Source of the DNA: Candidatus Woesearchaeota archaeon
GTDB taxonomy: Archaea > Nanobdellota > Nanobdellia > Woesearchaeales > GW2011-AR4
Assembly: GCA_019323655.1 (NCBI GenBank)
Contig: JAHWGX010000033.1
Coordinates: forward strand, 1 to 19,238
DNA length: 19,238 nucleotides
Reading direction: 5' to 3'
In this document: one piece after another, positions 6,701 through 13,888 of the stretch
Layout of the letters: each line of letters begins with the position of its first letter
Numbering within the stretch: position 1 is the first letter of the stretch
The notes under the pieces: generated by a model
Told to the model about the DNA's origin: nothing
The model's database searches: none
Seen by the model: the letters and a program-made list of their open reading frames with translations, nothing else
Translations under genes and position numbers: made by a program

Positions 6701-6776
6701 GTGTGCGCTCAGAAGTTACTTTCCGTATATCATTGACTTTCGTCTCAACGGGTGTTCACGATATCATCGCGCACAT
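6701..6776 (-). ncRNA. Box C/D guide RNA (2'-O-methylation guide)
   Basis: Minus-strand RNA with every expected element in order. A 7-bp terminal stem pairs 6775-6769 with 6708-6702. The C box ATGATAT (6767-6761) and D box CTGA (6712-6709) allow a K-turn: a 3-nt bulge, tandem G-A/A-G pairs and U-U. Inside, D' TTGA (6748-6745) and C' ATGATAT (6733-6727) form a second K-turn capped by a GAC-GAAA-GTC hairpin; the T in D' pairs with the A that replaces the usual G in C'. Guide spacers are 12 nt (6760-6749) and 14 nt (6726-6713). By the N+5 rule both would target a uridine: the T of CGGGTGTTCACG opposite 6753, and the second T of AAGTTACTTTCCGT opposite 6717. The C boxes deviate from RTGATGA in the last two bases. 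Targets are not identified. Confidence 0.8.
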
Positions 6777-6796
6777 TACAAAAGAAAGTGAAGCAA

Positions 6797-6810
6797 GTAT
6801 TTAATGCTTT
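6797..6810 (-). promoter_or_regulatory. Promoter of the C/D RNA
   Basis: On the minus strand AAAGCATTAAATAC holds a BRE-like AAAGC and a TATA box centred near 6801. Transcription about 26 bp downstream would start at 6775-6776, exactly the 5' base of the predicted terminal stem. Confidence 0.6.
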
Positions 6811-6813
6811 TCC

Positions 6814-6827
6814 CAAAAATCAAAAGC
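6814..6827 (-). terminator. T-rich terminator after PAN
   Basis: Directly after the PAN stop the minus strand reads GCTTTTGATTTTTG, the T-run type of archaeal terminator. It would separate PAN from the C/D RNA transcript. Confidence 0.4.
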
Positions 6828-7973
6828 CTAACCAAACATCCTCATATAATCTTCCCCCTCTTCCTGCTCCTCCTGCTTTACCTTATCTATGCCTTTTAAG
6901 AAGTCTTTTCTTGTTGCTGAAGTTCTGTTTTCCCTGATTGCAAAATACCCGGCTTCTGTGCAGACAGCTTTTATTTCGGCTCCGGATAAATCTTCCATAG
7001 CCGCAGATAAGCTCTTTAAGTCTATGTCTTTGCTTAGGTTCATATTCCTGCAGTGGATTTTCAGAATTTCCAGCCTCGCTTCAGTTTTGGGTATTGGCAC
7101 TTGTATAAGCCTGTCTAATCTGCCGGGCCTTATAACTGCCTGGTCAAGAATGTCTTTTCTGTTTGTGGCCCCTATAACCTTGACATTGTCAAGCGGATTA
7201 AAACCGTCTATTTCGGCAAGCAGCTGCATGAACGTCCTGTTTACTTCTCTTTCCCCGCTGGTTCCTATCTCCATTCTTTTGGCAGCTAATGCATCCAATT
7301 CATCAATAAAAACAATAGAAGGGGCTTTTTTCCTTGCCAGCTCAAATATCTCCTTTACCATTTTTGCCCCCTCACCGATAAACTTCTGCACAAGTTCAGA
7401 GCCCACTACCTCTATAAAAGTTGAATTTGTGGATGAAGCAACTGCCTTAGCCAGCATAGTTTTTCCAGTGCCGGGCTTTCCGTAAAGCAGAATTCCTTTT
7501 GGCGGGGTAATCCCGACTTTCTTGAACAATTCCGGCTTTTTTAGCGGCAGTTCAACAACCTCTTTTATTTCCTGCGCCTGAGGGTCTAGGCCGCCTATAT
7601 CCTCCCAGGAAACTCTTGGCTTTTCCACTATCACAAAGCTCTCTATGTCAAACTTCTTTGTGATTGGGACTTTTTTTATGATTGCCAGATTTTTCTGGTC
7701 AGCTAAAACCATGTCGCCCGGCTTGACTTTGCCGCACTCTTTCAGAATCTTGACATAAAACTGGTTTCCGTTTGGCAGCTTTATCACAGCCTCCTCCCCG
7801 AAAACATTTCTCACCTCGGAGACCATTAAAGGCAGAGCCTTCAATCTGTCAACATCCTCCTTCAGCTTGCTTACAGTTTCCCTGAGAATTCTGTTTTCTT
7901 CGCTCATCCCATTCCCATTTGCGCTGTAGCTGTATATCACGCTGTCAATAATATTCTTTTCTTTTGTTGCCAT
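6828..7973 (-). CDS. pan: Proteasome-activating nucleotidase (PAN), AAA+ unfoldase
   Basis: Hexameric ATPase that unfolds proteins and feeds them into the 20S proteasome; homologous to eukaryotic Rpt1-6. The 381 residues are slightly short for the family. Residues about 24-46 form the N-terminal coiled coil, and about 50-115 the OB-fold ring. The AAA+ domain has Walker A GKPGTGKT (165-172), pore loop KFIG (197-200), Walker B IVFIDELD (D224, E225), sensor-1 GATN (N271) and arginine fingers in IRPGRLDR. The canonical HbYX tail that opens the 20S gate is not present; the protein ends MRMFG, so MFG would be a hydrophobic-Phe-X variant. It shares a divergent promoter region with the alpha/beta hydrolase. 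No proteasome subunit gene is in the window. Confidence 0.95.
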   Translation of the reverse strand: MATKEKNIIDSVIYSYSANGNGMSEENRILRETVSKLKEDVDRLKALPLMVSEVRNVFGEEAVIKLPNGNQFYVKILKECGKVKPGDMVLADQKNLAIIKKVPITKKFDIESFVIVEKPRVSWEDIGGLDPQAQEIKEVVELPLKKPELFKKVGITPPKGILLYGKPGTGKTMLAKAVASSTNSTFIEVVGSELVQKFIGEGAKMVKEIFELARKKAPSIVFIDELDALAAKRMEIGTSGEREVNRTFMQLLAEIDGFNPLDNVKVIGATNRKDILDQAVIRPGRLDRLIQVPIPKTEARLEILKIHCRNMNLSKDIDLKSLSAAMEDLSGAEIKAVCTEAGYFAIRENRTSATRKDFLKGIDKVKQEEQEEGEDYMRMFG

Positions 7974-7993
7974 CCACTTTCAGATTCTTTTTC

Positions 7994-8004
7994 AATTTAA
8001 ATAC
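7994..8004 (-). promoter_or_regulatory. TATA box of PAN
   Basis: GTATTTAAATT on the minus strand is centred about 26 bp upstream of the ATG at 7973. It predicts a leaderless transcript. Confidence 0.6.
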
Positions 8005-8023
8005 CTTTGGGTGTTGCCTTATC

Positions 8024-8043
8024 TTTTCGGAAATTATTTAAAC
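8024..8043 (+). promoter_or_regulatory. BRE/TATA of the alpha/beta hydrolase gene
   Basis: TTTTCGGAAA (8024-8033) is followed by ATTATTTAAAC (8033-8043), centred about 28 bp before the ATG at 8066. The upstream TTG at 8048 would lie inside the promoter spacer, so it cannot be a start from this promoter. Confidence 0.6.
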
Positions 8044-8065
8044 AACCTTGTTAAAAGCCAAGGAT

Positions 8066-9961
8066 ATGGATATTTTTGAATGGGTTTTCAAGGCAAGGCC
8101 GGAAGGAAAAGTTCTGAAGGAAAAGCACACACCTGCAGTAAAAGACCTTGGATGGAAACTAAGAAAAGAGATGAAGCAGTTTAATAAGTTATGGGATGCA
8201 CATAAAAAGAAAAGGGACTATTTGAATGAAGTCAAAAAAGGGAATTTGCTGTTGAATCCAAAATCAAGAAAAGCAGTAGCAAAAAAAATACAAAAGCTTA
8301 ATGACGAAATTCTAAAGTGTTTTAGAAATGTACTCTACAACGACGAGATGCTCGAGGCATTAATAAGAAAAATATTGTACGAGACAATGCAAAGGTTGCA
8401 TGAAATTGAGTCAACTGTAAAGGCTTATGGTTCTGAACATTCCCCAAGCTGGGACCCTATAAAAGGGGAAGTCATCAGCCCAAAACCCGGAAACAACATG
8501 CCTTATTACATTGAAGAGAAAAAAAGAATTGTATTAAAAAAGCTTCTTATGGAATCAGGGGAACGAGAAAAATTTATACAAAGAATTGCAGTAGACCTTA
8601 ACAAAAAGGGTGGAGAATTTGAAAAACTTAAGGAACGTTATGCAACCCTCGAACAAGAACTTGATAAGCAAAACAATGAATTTAAAGAAGGAAAAACAGA
8701 AGAAGGAACAATAGTATTTGAACACTTTATCCGAGATGAAGACCAGATATTAGTAGACATCAGGGACCTTCTAACCAATATCCTTAACAAAATAATAAAT
8801 TTTGAAAAAGAAGCCTCTAAATTGGAGGAAGACAAGAGAGACATAATTGAGCTACCCGAGCTACCACTCCCAGAATCAAAAACAGAAAAAAGAGTGGGGG
8901 TAATGTTAATTCATGGCATAACCTGCACACCCCAAGATCTCTTAGAGTTGGAAAGTGTATTAAAAGGAAAAGGCTATATTGTTTATAATGTAAGGTTCCC
9001 TGGGCATGGCTATGGTCTAACTAAAGAAGAATTCTTGACTACACATGTGGATGAGATGGAGGCTTTCTTGATATTAGCATTCAAGCATTTTTATGGGTAT
9101 CTGTGTGGTGTAAACAAAGGAGATGGAAGGTTTTATGTCGCAGGAATATCTTTGGGTGCTATGTTGCCATTGCATATTATGGCTATAAGAAGCGTCGGGG
9201 GGTTTCCATTTCAATTTATGATTAAGGGAATGGTTCCAATGGGAGCCACTATAATATCCAACATAGGGGGGGTTGTTGGGCATGTCGCTTCTAAAACGAG
9301 ACTTGAAACACCTATCATGAGACTTACAAGTTCTGTATCCCTCTACAAAGACTCTGAAGATAAGATTGCAACGCGAATCAAAAAGGCTCTTGAGGTGTAT
9401 AGTTGGGAGATAAAAGACAAAAAAGAGTTTGAGAGAGTAGCATTAGAAGGAATAAAGTATATACTTAGGACAGAAATTGCTAAACTAAAGAAAAAATTAC
9501 CTCTAAGTGAAAGAAGAGGTTACACCCAAAGAGAACTAGAAGAAGCGGCGCAGAAAATTTTTGTTAACATAAATAAAGGTATAAGGCCTCTAGCCAAAGG
9601 CGCAGTTATAAACAAAAGAGCCCTTATTGATAGGATAGATTTTGAGATAACGCCTTTTAAAGCAACCTATGAAATAACAAAACTAATTTCCCGGCTAAAA
9701 AAAGAATTACCCCTTATACAAGTGCCTATATTAATTCTACAGGGACGTTGGGATAGTGTGTCTTACTATAAAAGTGCAAAAATTATTTTTAATAGTGTTA
9801 GTAACAAAACTCCTAAAAAAGAGATGCACATCCTAAAACATTCTGGTCATATACTTACCATAGATTTTGATAAGGAAAAAGTATTTAAAATAATTATAAA
9901 CTTTATTAAAAAGGTAGAAAGCCACCCTCAATGGGGTCTCAAGCCAGTCCAAATCCCTTAG
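8066..9961 (+). CDS. Alpha/beta hydrolase with long helical N-terminal domain
   Basis: 631 residues from the ATG at 8066. Residues about 275-620 form an esterase/lipase-type alpha/beta hydrolase: oxyanion-hole LIHGITCTP (HG 283-284), FPGHGYG (311-317), nucleophile elbow GISLG (S362), acid in LQGRWDSVS (D563) and HSGHILTID (H595), a complete Ser-Asp-His triad as in carboxylesterase Est30. A cap region of roughly 160 residues lies between strands (about 400-550). Residues 1-270 are Lys/Glu-rich and mostly helical, with coiled-coil-like heptads around 30-95 and 150-260; I do not recognise this domain. There is no signal peptide or membrane segment, so it is probably cytoplasmic. The hydrolase domain could be an esterase, thioesterase or peptidase; the substrate is unknown. 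Confidence 0.8.
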   Translation: MDIFEWVFKARPEGKVLKEKHTPAVKDLGWKLRKEMKQFNKLWDAHKKKRDYLNEVKKGNLLLNPKSRKAVAKKIQKLNDEILKCFRNVLYNDEMLEALIRKILYETMQRLHEIESTVKAYGSEHSPSWDPIKGEVISPKPGNNMPYYIEEKKRIVLKKLLMESGEREKFIQRIAVDLNKKGGEFEKLKERYATLEQELDKQNNEFKEGKTEEGTIVFEHFIRDEDQILVDIRDLLTNILNKIINFEKEASKLEEDKRDIIELPELPLPESKTEKRVGVMLIHGITCTPQDLLELESVLKGKGYIVYNVRFPGHGYGLTKEEFLTTHVDEMEAFLILAFKHFYGYLCGVNKGDGRFYVAGISLGAMLPLHIMAIRSVGGFPFQFMIKGMVPMGATIISNIGGVVGHVASKTRLETPIMRLTSSVSLYKDSEDKIATRIKKALEVYSWEIKDKKEFERVALEGIKYILRTEIAKLKKKLPLSERRGYTQRELEEAAQKIFVNINKGIRPLAKGAVINKRALIDRIDFEITPFKATYEITKLISRLKKELPLIQVPILILQGRWDSVSYYKSAKIIFNSVSNKTPKKEMHILKHSGHILTIDFDKEKVFKIIINFIKKVESHPQWGLKPVQIP

Positions 9962-9984
9962 TTTTACTGAATCTGCGATTAATA

Positions 9985-10944
9985 CTAATACTTTACCAAT
10001 AATTTCCCATAATCCATAATCTTTTTTCCATCTGCAATTATTGTCGGCCCATTAAAAACCCCGTCAAGATGAACAGAGCTTTTCGTTTTCCCTCCGTCAT
10101 AACTTGTGTTGTCGCCGAGGGCAATATGCGCTGTTCCAAGGACTTTTTCATCTTCTAAGGTAATTCCGCTAATCTTCGCTTTATCGTTTGTCCCGATGCC
10201 TATCTCTGCTGTGTTATAAACACTTTTATCATTCTGCCTTTTAAGAAGTTTTTTTAGCTGTTCTGCTTCTTCTCCACCTTCAATCAAAACAGCAAAACCC
10301 TTCTTTACAGTTATCTTAATCGGTTTTTTTACTTTTCCAATGCCGCTCATAGATGCATCAACAACAAAAATTCCATTTGCAGTCCCTTCTTTAGGGGCCA
10401 TGCAGGCCTCTCCTTCCGGGAGATTCCCCCAATCCCCACGCTTAACATAAATCCCAGAATTTTCTCCAAAACACTTCAAACCGCTAATATCCATCTCTAT
10501 ATCAGTGCCGGCTTTTGTAATAACCTTGATTTTTTTCCCTCTTGTAAGTGCATCTGCAATCTTTTTGGTCCTTTTTTTCATAGCATCATAATCAACATCT
10601 ATGCACCTCGCCAAAATCTCTCTGGTAATCCCAGGCATAGAAACAATCCTTGCCCCTTTTCTGGAAGCGTTTCTTCTTGCGTTTGTATGGCTCAATGATT
10701 TTGTTGTTATCAGAAGCTCAACCTCATATTTTAGCATTTCCTGAGAAATTTTCCTGCTTGGCTCGGTTCCGTGAACATTCGGAATTGGAATCTTAACAAG
10801 CTCAACATTTTTTGTTATTTTTTTTGCTTCCGCAAAAAACTTCTTGCCTATTTCATACAGCTTAGAATCAGTAACTATCAGAACTTTTTCATCCTTCCTT
10901 AGGCCAAGGCATTTTTTCAGGACAATTTCAGCAGGTTTCGGCAT
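9985..10944 (-). CDS. AmpS/M29-like metal-dependent aminopeptidase
   Basis: 319 residues with the pattern of the COG2309 (AmpS/peptidase M29/NicX-like) fold. An N-terminal Rossmann-like part (to about 130) holds DEKVLIVTD and the EPSR segment. The C-terminal metal domain has LPEGE (E177), AEIGIGTN (E247), GTAHIALGDN (H273) and SVHLDG (H292, D294), the spacing of the M29 dinuclear metal ligands. It lies 48 bp downstream of the larger paralog on the same strand, with no clear TATA box between, so co-transcription is likely. An aminopeptidase role with small peptides is the best guess; ring-cleaving dioxygenases of the same fold are the alternative. Confidence 0.75.
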   Translation of the reverse strand: MPKPAEIVLKKCLGLRKDEKVLIVTDSKLYEIGKKFFAEAKKITKNVELVKIPIPNVHGTEPSRKISQEMLKYEVELLITTKSLSHTNARRNASRKGARIVSMPGITREILARCIDVDYDAMKKRTKKIADALTRGKKIKVITKAGTDIEMDISGLKCFGENSGIYVKRGDWGNLPEGEACMAPKEGTANGIFVVDASMSGIGKVKKPIKITVKKGFAVLIEGGEEAEQLKKLLKRQNDKSVYNTAEIGIGTNDKAKISGITLEDEKVLGTAHIALGDNTSYDGGKTKSSVHLDGVFNGPTIIADGKKIMDYGKLLVKY

Positions 10945-10992
10945 TTTATAGATCTTAGTTCAAAATTAGTGTTTGGCCATTACTTGTTGCAG

Positions 10993-12762
10993 TCAAACCA
11001 CAAACTCCCCTTTTTTTATAATCCAGTGCTTGTTGCCGTCTTTATCAACACCATAGATATCCATTTTCTGCCTGGGGCAGTTGATGACAATGTCTGTGTG
11101 GTACTCTGTTGCCCGGTCAGGCTCAAATCCGCTGCCTAAGGCTATGTGTATCATCCTTGCTATTTTCTCATTTACAATTAGGTAATCGCAAAGCTTAGCG
11201 CTTGGATTGGTGTTTATAGCAAACTCATTTATCATATTAAAATTCTTCTTTTTCAGCTCAATAACCTCTTTTGGCAGGCTCTTAAACTTCTCCTGGTTCA
11301 GGATTATTTGCCATGCCTCCTTCTTTTTCTCATCTAGCTTTTTTATTATCTCCTCAGGGCCTGAAATTATCCTGTATTCATGGCCATCAGCCTCTATTAC
11401 CAATGGCTCTTTTTCTGAAAGCAGATAGCTCTGGTCAATGCTGATAACAACATCCCCTGTAATAGTGCCTTTCACATACTCAGGAGTCACAAAAGCCTCT
11501 CCTCCTGGGAAATTAGCCATTGTTCCTGCCTTTATGCCGGTCATTTTCAGGTATTCAGAATTTATTTTTTCCCTCACATCAGTGTCTGATGTTCTTACCC
11601 ATCTATGAATCTTATCCTGCCTTACAAGGCCAACTTCAAACTCGGTCTTAAAGCCATCAGTTTTTTCACCGGAAACCTTTATGAGCTCGCACTTGTCGGC
11701 AATTTCCTTGATTTTCCAGTTTCTGTCCCTCATCTTTTTCCAGTCAATGTTGCAAGTTTCTATAAAAACATCTATGGGCAAAGTTTCTGTAAAACCTACT
11801 CTTGCTAGAGGTTCCCTGTCGTCCAAAGCTGCCTGGGGGTAAAAATCAAGCTTGTATATCATCTGTCCAGGGCTCTGCCACCTGGTTTTTTTGTTCAAGG
11901 AAGGATACCCAATGACTTCCCCGAAAAGATGCTTCCCGGGATAGCCTTTTCCGGATATGAAGAACGAAGCGTCAGCAGGCCTTATTCTATCCAGTTTCAA
12001 TAGCAGGGATAATTTTTTATATTTTTTAAACAATTCCTCATCAACATCTTTGCATAACTCACATCCTAATAAGATAGCCTTTAGCTCCGAGATATTTTCG
12101 CTTTTGTCAAGCATAGACCTTCTTTGTGTGCATGACCCCATAGCAGCCTTAGCAGCATTGCAATTCTCTTTCATATGCCAAATTATTGCGTAAGAATCCA
12201 TGTAATCTTCCAGAGGATGCCCAAGCATTTCATCTTTTTGTATTAGAACAAAGCCTATGGAAACACTTTCATCGCTTTTTAAATTGTACACATCCTTCCA
12301 TATTTTTTTGCACGTTTCATCCAGTTCCTTTGCCCTGTATTGCCTAAACCAGTCATCCTTAAAGGGCAGGGTAAAACTGCCTTCAAAGCCGAATTCCTTT
12401 GCTTCTATCACAAAATCAGGCCCTTCAAACAAGCCTGTAAATTCCCCCTTTTTTCTTTTTTCCATTTCTTCTATAAAGCCCGTAAGCTCTTTTGTTTTTT
12501 CATCAAATTTTCCTCTGTTATTCTGCTTAAAAACATCCCATATTTCATATAAAGCGTCCAAAGTTTCAGATTTTTTATCTACCCCCATAACATTAACATC
12601 ACAATTCAGCTCATCTATAGCCCTGGACAAAGGTGCAATTGAGAAAAAAGCCTTCTTGTTGCTTATGTCAAAAACTATTAAAAATGATTTGGCGCTGATA
12701 TTGCCCAAAATCTTTTTGTATTCCTCCACGGAAGAATAAAACTTTTTTTCGTCGTATTTCAT
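10993..12762 (-). CDS. Large AmpS/M29-like metal-dependent aminopeptidase
   Basis: 589 residues. The C-terminal part carries the same metal-site order as the downstream gene: NFPGGEAFV (E422), NEFAINTN (E513), NEKIARMIHIALG (E532, H539) and TEYHTDIVI (H555, D557). The first roughly 330 residues are much longer than in ordinary M29 proteins; a Rossmann-like segment and a region with IRPADASFFISG and PGKHLFGEVIGYPS are visible, but I do not recognise this extension. It starts 14 bp after the prolidase-like gene and precedes the shorter paralog, so three peptidases form one minus-strand operon. The metal-peptidase family call is fairly safe; substrate is not. Confidence 0.72.
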   Translation of the reverse strand: MKYDEKKFYSSVEEYKKILGNISAKSFLIVFDISNKKAFFSIAPLSRAIDELNCDVNVMGVDKKSETLDALYEIWDVFKQNNRGKFDEKTKELTGFIEEMEKRKKGEFTGLFEGPDFVIEAKEFGFEGSFTLPFKDDWFRQYRAKELDETCKKIWKDVYNLKSDESVSIGFVLIQKDEMLGHPLEDYMDSYAIIWHMKENCNAAKAAMGSCTQRRSMLDKSENISELKAILLGCELCKDVDEELFKKYKKLSLLLKLDRIRPADASFFISGKGYPGKHLFGEVIGYPSLNKKTRWQSPGQMIYKLDFYPQAALDDREPLARVGFTETLPIDVFIETCNIDWKKMRDRNWKIKEIADKCELIKVSGEKTDGFKTEFEVGLVRQDKIHRWVRTSDTDVREKINSEYLKMTGIKAGTMANFPGGEAFVTPEYVKGTITGDVVISIDQSYLLSEKEPLVIEADGHEYRIISGPEEIIKKLDEKKKEAWQIILNQEKFKSLPKEVIELKKKNFNMINEFAINTNPSAKLCDYLIVNEKIARMIHIALGSGFEPDRATEYHTDIVINCPRQKMDIYGVDKDGNKHWIIKKGEFVV

Positions 12763-12776
12763 GCAAAAACGGATTT

Positions 12777-13844
12777 TTAAACAATTAATAAATCTTTCGT
12801 AACCCCAGTCAGAATGATGGGCTTGTTTTCCATAAGAACAGTATCCTCAATCCTTATGCCGAATTTATTGGGTATATATATCCCCGGTTCAATTGTAAAA
12901 ACCATATTCTTGAGTATTTTATCCTTGGAATTTAATGTTAAATTAGGCAGCTCATGAATTTCAACACCAACACCATGCCCAAGCCCGTGGTTAAAAAATT
13001 TGGAATAATTTTTGAGGTTTTTTACACATTCCTCATATATTCTGCTGCAGGAATCATTTATTTTTATATTCCTAACTGTATTTTTTTGAACACCCAGCAA
13101 AAACTTGTAAATTTCCCTTTCCCTTTTGCTTATGTTTCCTAAATAAATTGTTCTGGTTATATCTGAGCAGTAGCCTTTGTACTTAACCCCAAAATCTATC
13201 ACACAAAACCCCTTTTTCAGTTTTACATTTTTGGGCTCGTGATGGGGCATACTGCCATTGATTCCGGAAGCGACAACAGGTTTAAAAGCAATATCTAAGC
13301 CGAGTTTTTTTGTCTCATATTCAAGAAAAGCAGCAACATCAGCTTCAGTTTTAAAGTCCTTAAAGCCGCATATTGCTTTTTTTAGTATCTTTCCGGCATA
13401 ATTGCATGATTTTTTTAATATTAAAATTTCCTTGTTAGTCTTAATCTGCCTTAGCTTCAAGCAGTCCAGAGAAATATCTTTCGTCTTTATGCCTTTAAAC
13501 TGTTTTCTGAAATATTTGTATGAATTCAAAGTAAAATTATTGTTGTCTATTGCCGCCCTTTTTCTTTTAATTTTATTTTTTATTATAACTGCAAGTATAG
13601 ATTCAAAAAACCTCTTCTTTTCCATAGGATAAACTTTAAAGCCTGATTTTTTTGCTCTCTCCACCTCCATATCCGGGGCTATGAGAAAAGGCCTCTGCTT
13701 TCTGGGGATAACTAAAGCGCCTATCCCATTGTAGCCTGAAAAATAAAACATATTAGGAGTTGTTTTCGCAGAATCAAGATTGTAGAAAATTACGAGATCT
13801 TCCTTATTTCTGTCCAAAATTACCTTTAAATCATTTATGTTCAT
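12777..13844 (-). CDS. pepQ: M24-family Xaa-Pro peptidase (prolidase-like)
   Basis: 355 residues, the usual size of archaeal Xaa-Pro dipeptidase/aminopeptidase. The N-terminal creatinase-like domain spans about 1-130. The C-terminal pita-bread fold has all five metal ligands: D217 in VIDFG, D228 in CSDITRT, H290 in NHGLGHGVG, E319 in TIEPG and E333 in RIEDT, plus H201 in PHHEP and H297 in IHE near the active site. It releases the residue before proline from peptides, completing breakdown that ordinary aminopeptidases stall on. First gene of the three-peptidase operon, divergent from the M16 peptidase over 44 bp. Prolidase versus aminopeptidase P cannot be decided from sequence alone. Confidence 0.9.
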   Translation of the reverse strand: MNINDLKVILDRNKEDLVIFYNLDSAKTTPNMFYFSGYNGIGALVIPRKQRPFLIAPDMEVERAKKSGFKVYPMEKKRFFESILAVIIKNKIKRKRAAIDNNNFTLNSYKYFRKQFKGIKTKDISLDCLKLRQIKTNKEILILKKSCNYAGKILKKAICGFKDFKTEADVAAFLEYETKKLGLDIAFKPVVASGINGSMPHHEPKNVKLKKGFCVIDFGVKYKGYCSDITRTIYLGNISKREREIYKFLLGVQKNTVRNIKINDSCSRIYEECVKNLKNYSKFFNHGLGHGVGVEIHELPNLTLNSKDKILKNMVFTIEPGIYIPNKFGIRIEDTVLMENKPIILTGVTKDLLIV

Positions 13845-13856
13845 TCAAAAAAGAAA

Positions 13857-13876
13857 AATATTAAAACAATTTAAAT
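13857..13876. promoter_or_regulatory. Overlapping divergent promoters of M24 and M16 peptidase genes
   Basis: For the M16 gene, AATATTA (13857-13863) is centred about 29 bp before the ATG at 13889. For the M24 gene, ATTTAAATT on the minus strand (13868-13876) is centred about 28 bp before the ATG at 13844. The boxes are only 12 bp apart on opposite strands, so the two promoters probably compete or are regulated together. Both transcripts would be leaderless. Confidence 0.5.
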
Positions 13877-13888
13877 CTTTTTATTGAA

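Noticed and set aside
6702..6775. A 74-nt segment closed by a 7-bp stem, suggesting a tRNA
   Set aside because: No T-arm, no D-loop GG and no anticodon arm form on either strand; the minus strand instead fits a box C/D RNA in every part.
6889..7485. Long plus-strand open frame of 198 codons
   Set aside because: It lies antisense inside PAN, has no recognisable motif and follows the codon structure of the opposite strand.
8048..8065. TTG at 8048 as the start of the hydrolase
   Set aside because: It lies only about 10 bp after the TATA box, before any possible transcript start; the ATG at 8066 is at the leaderless distance.
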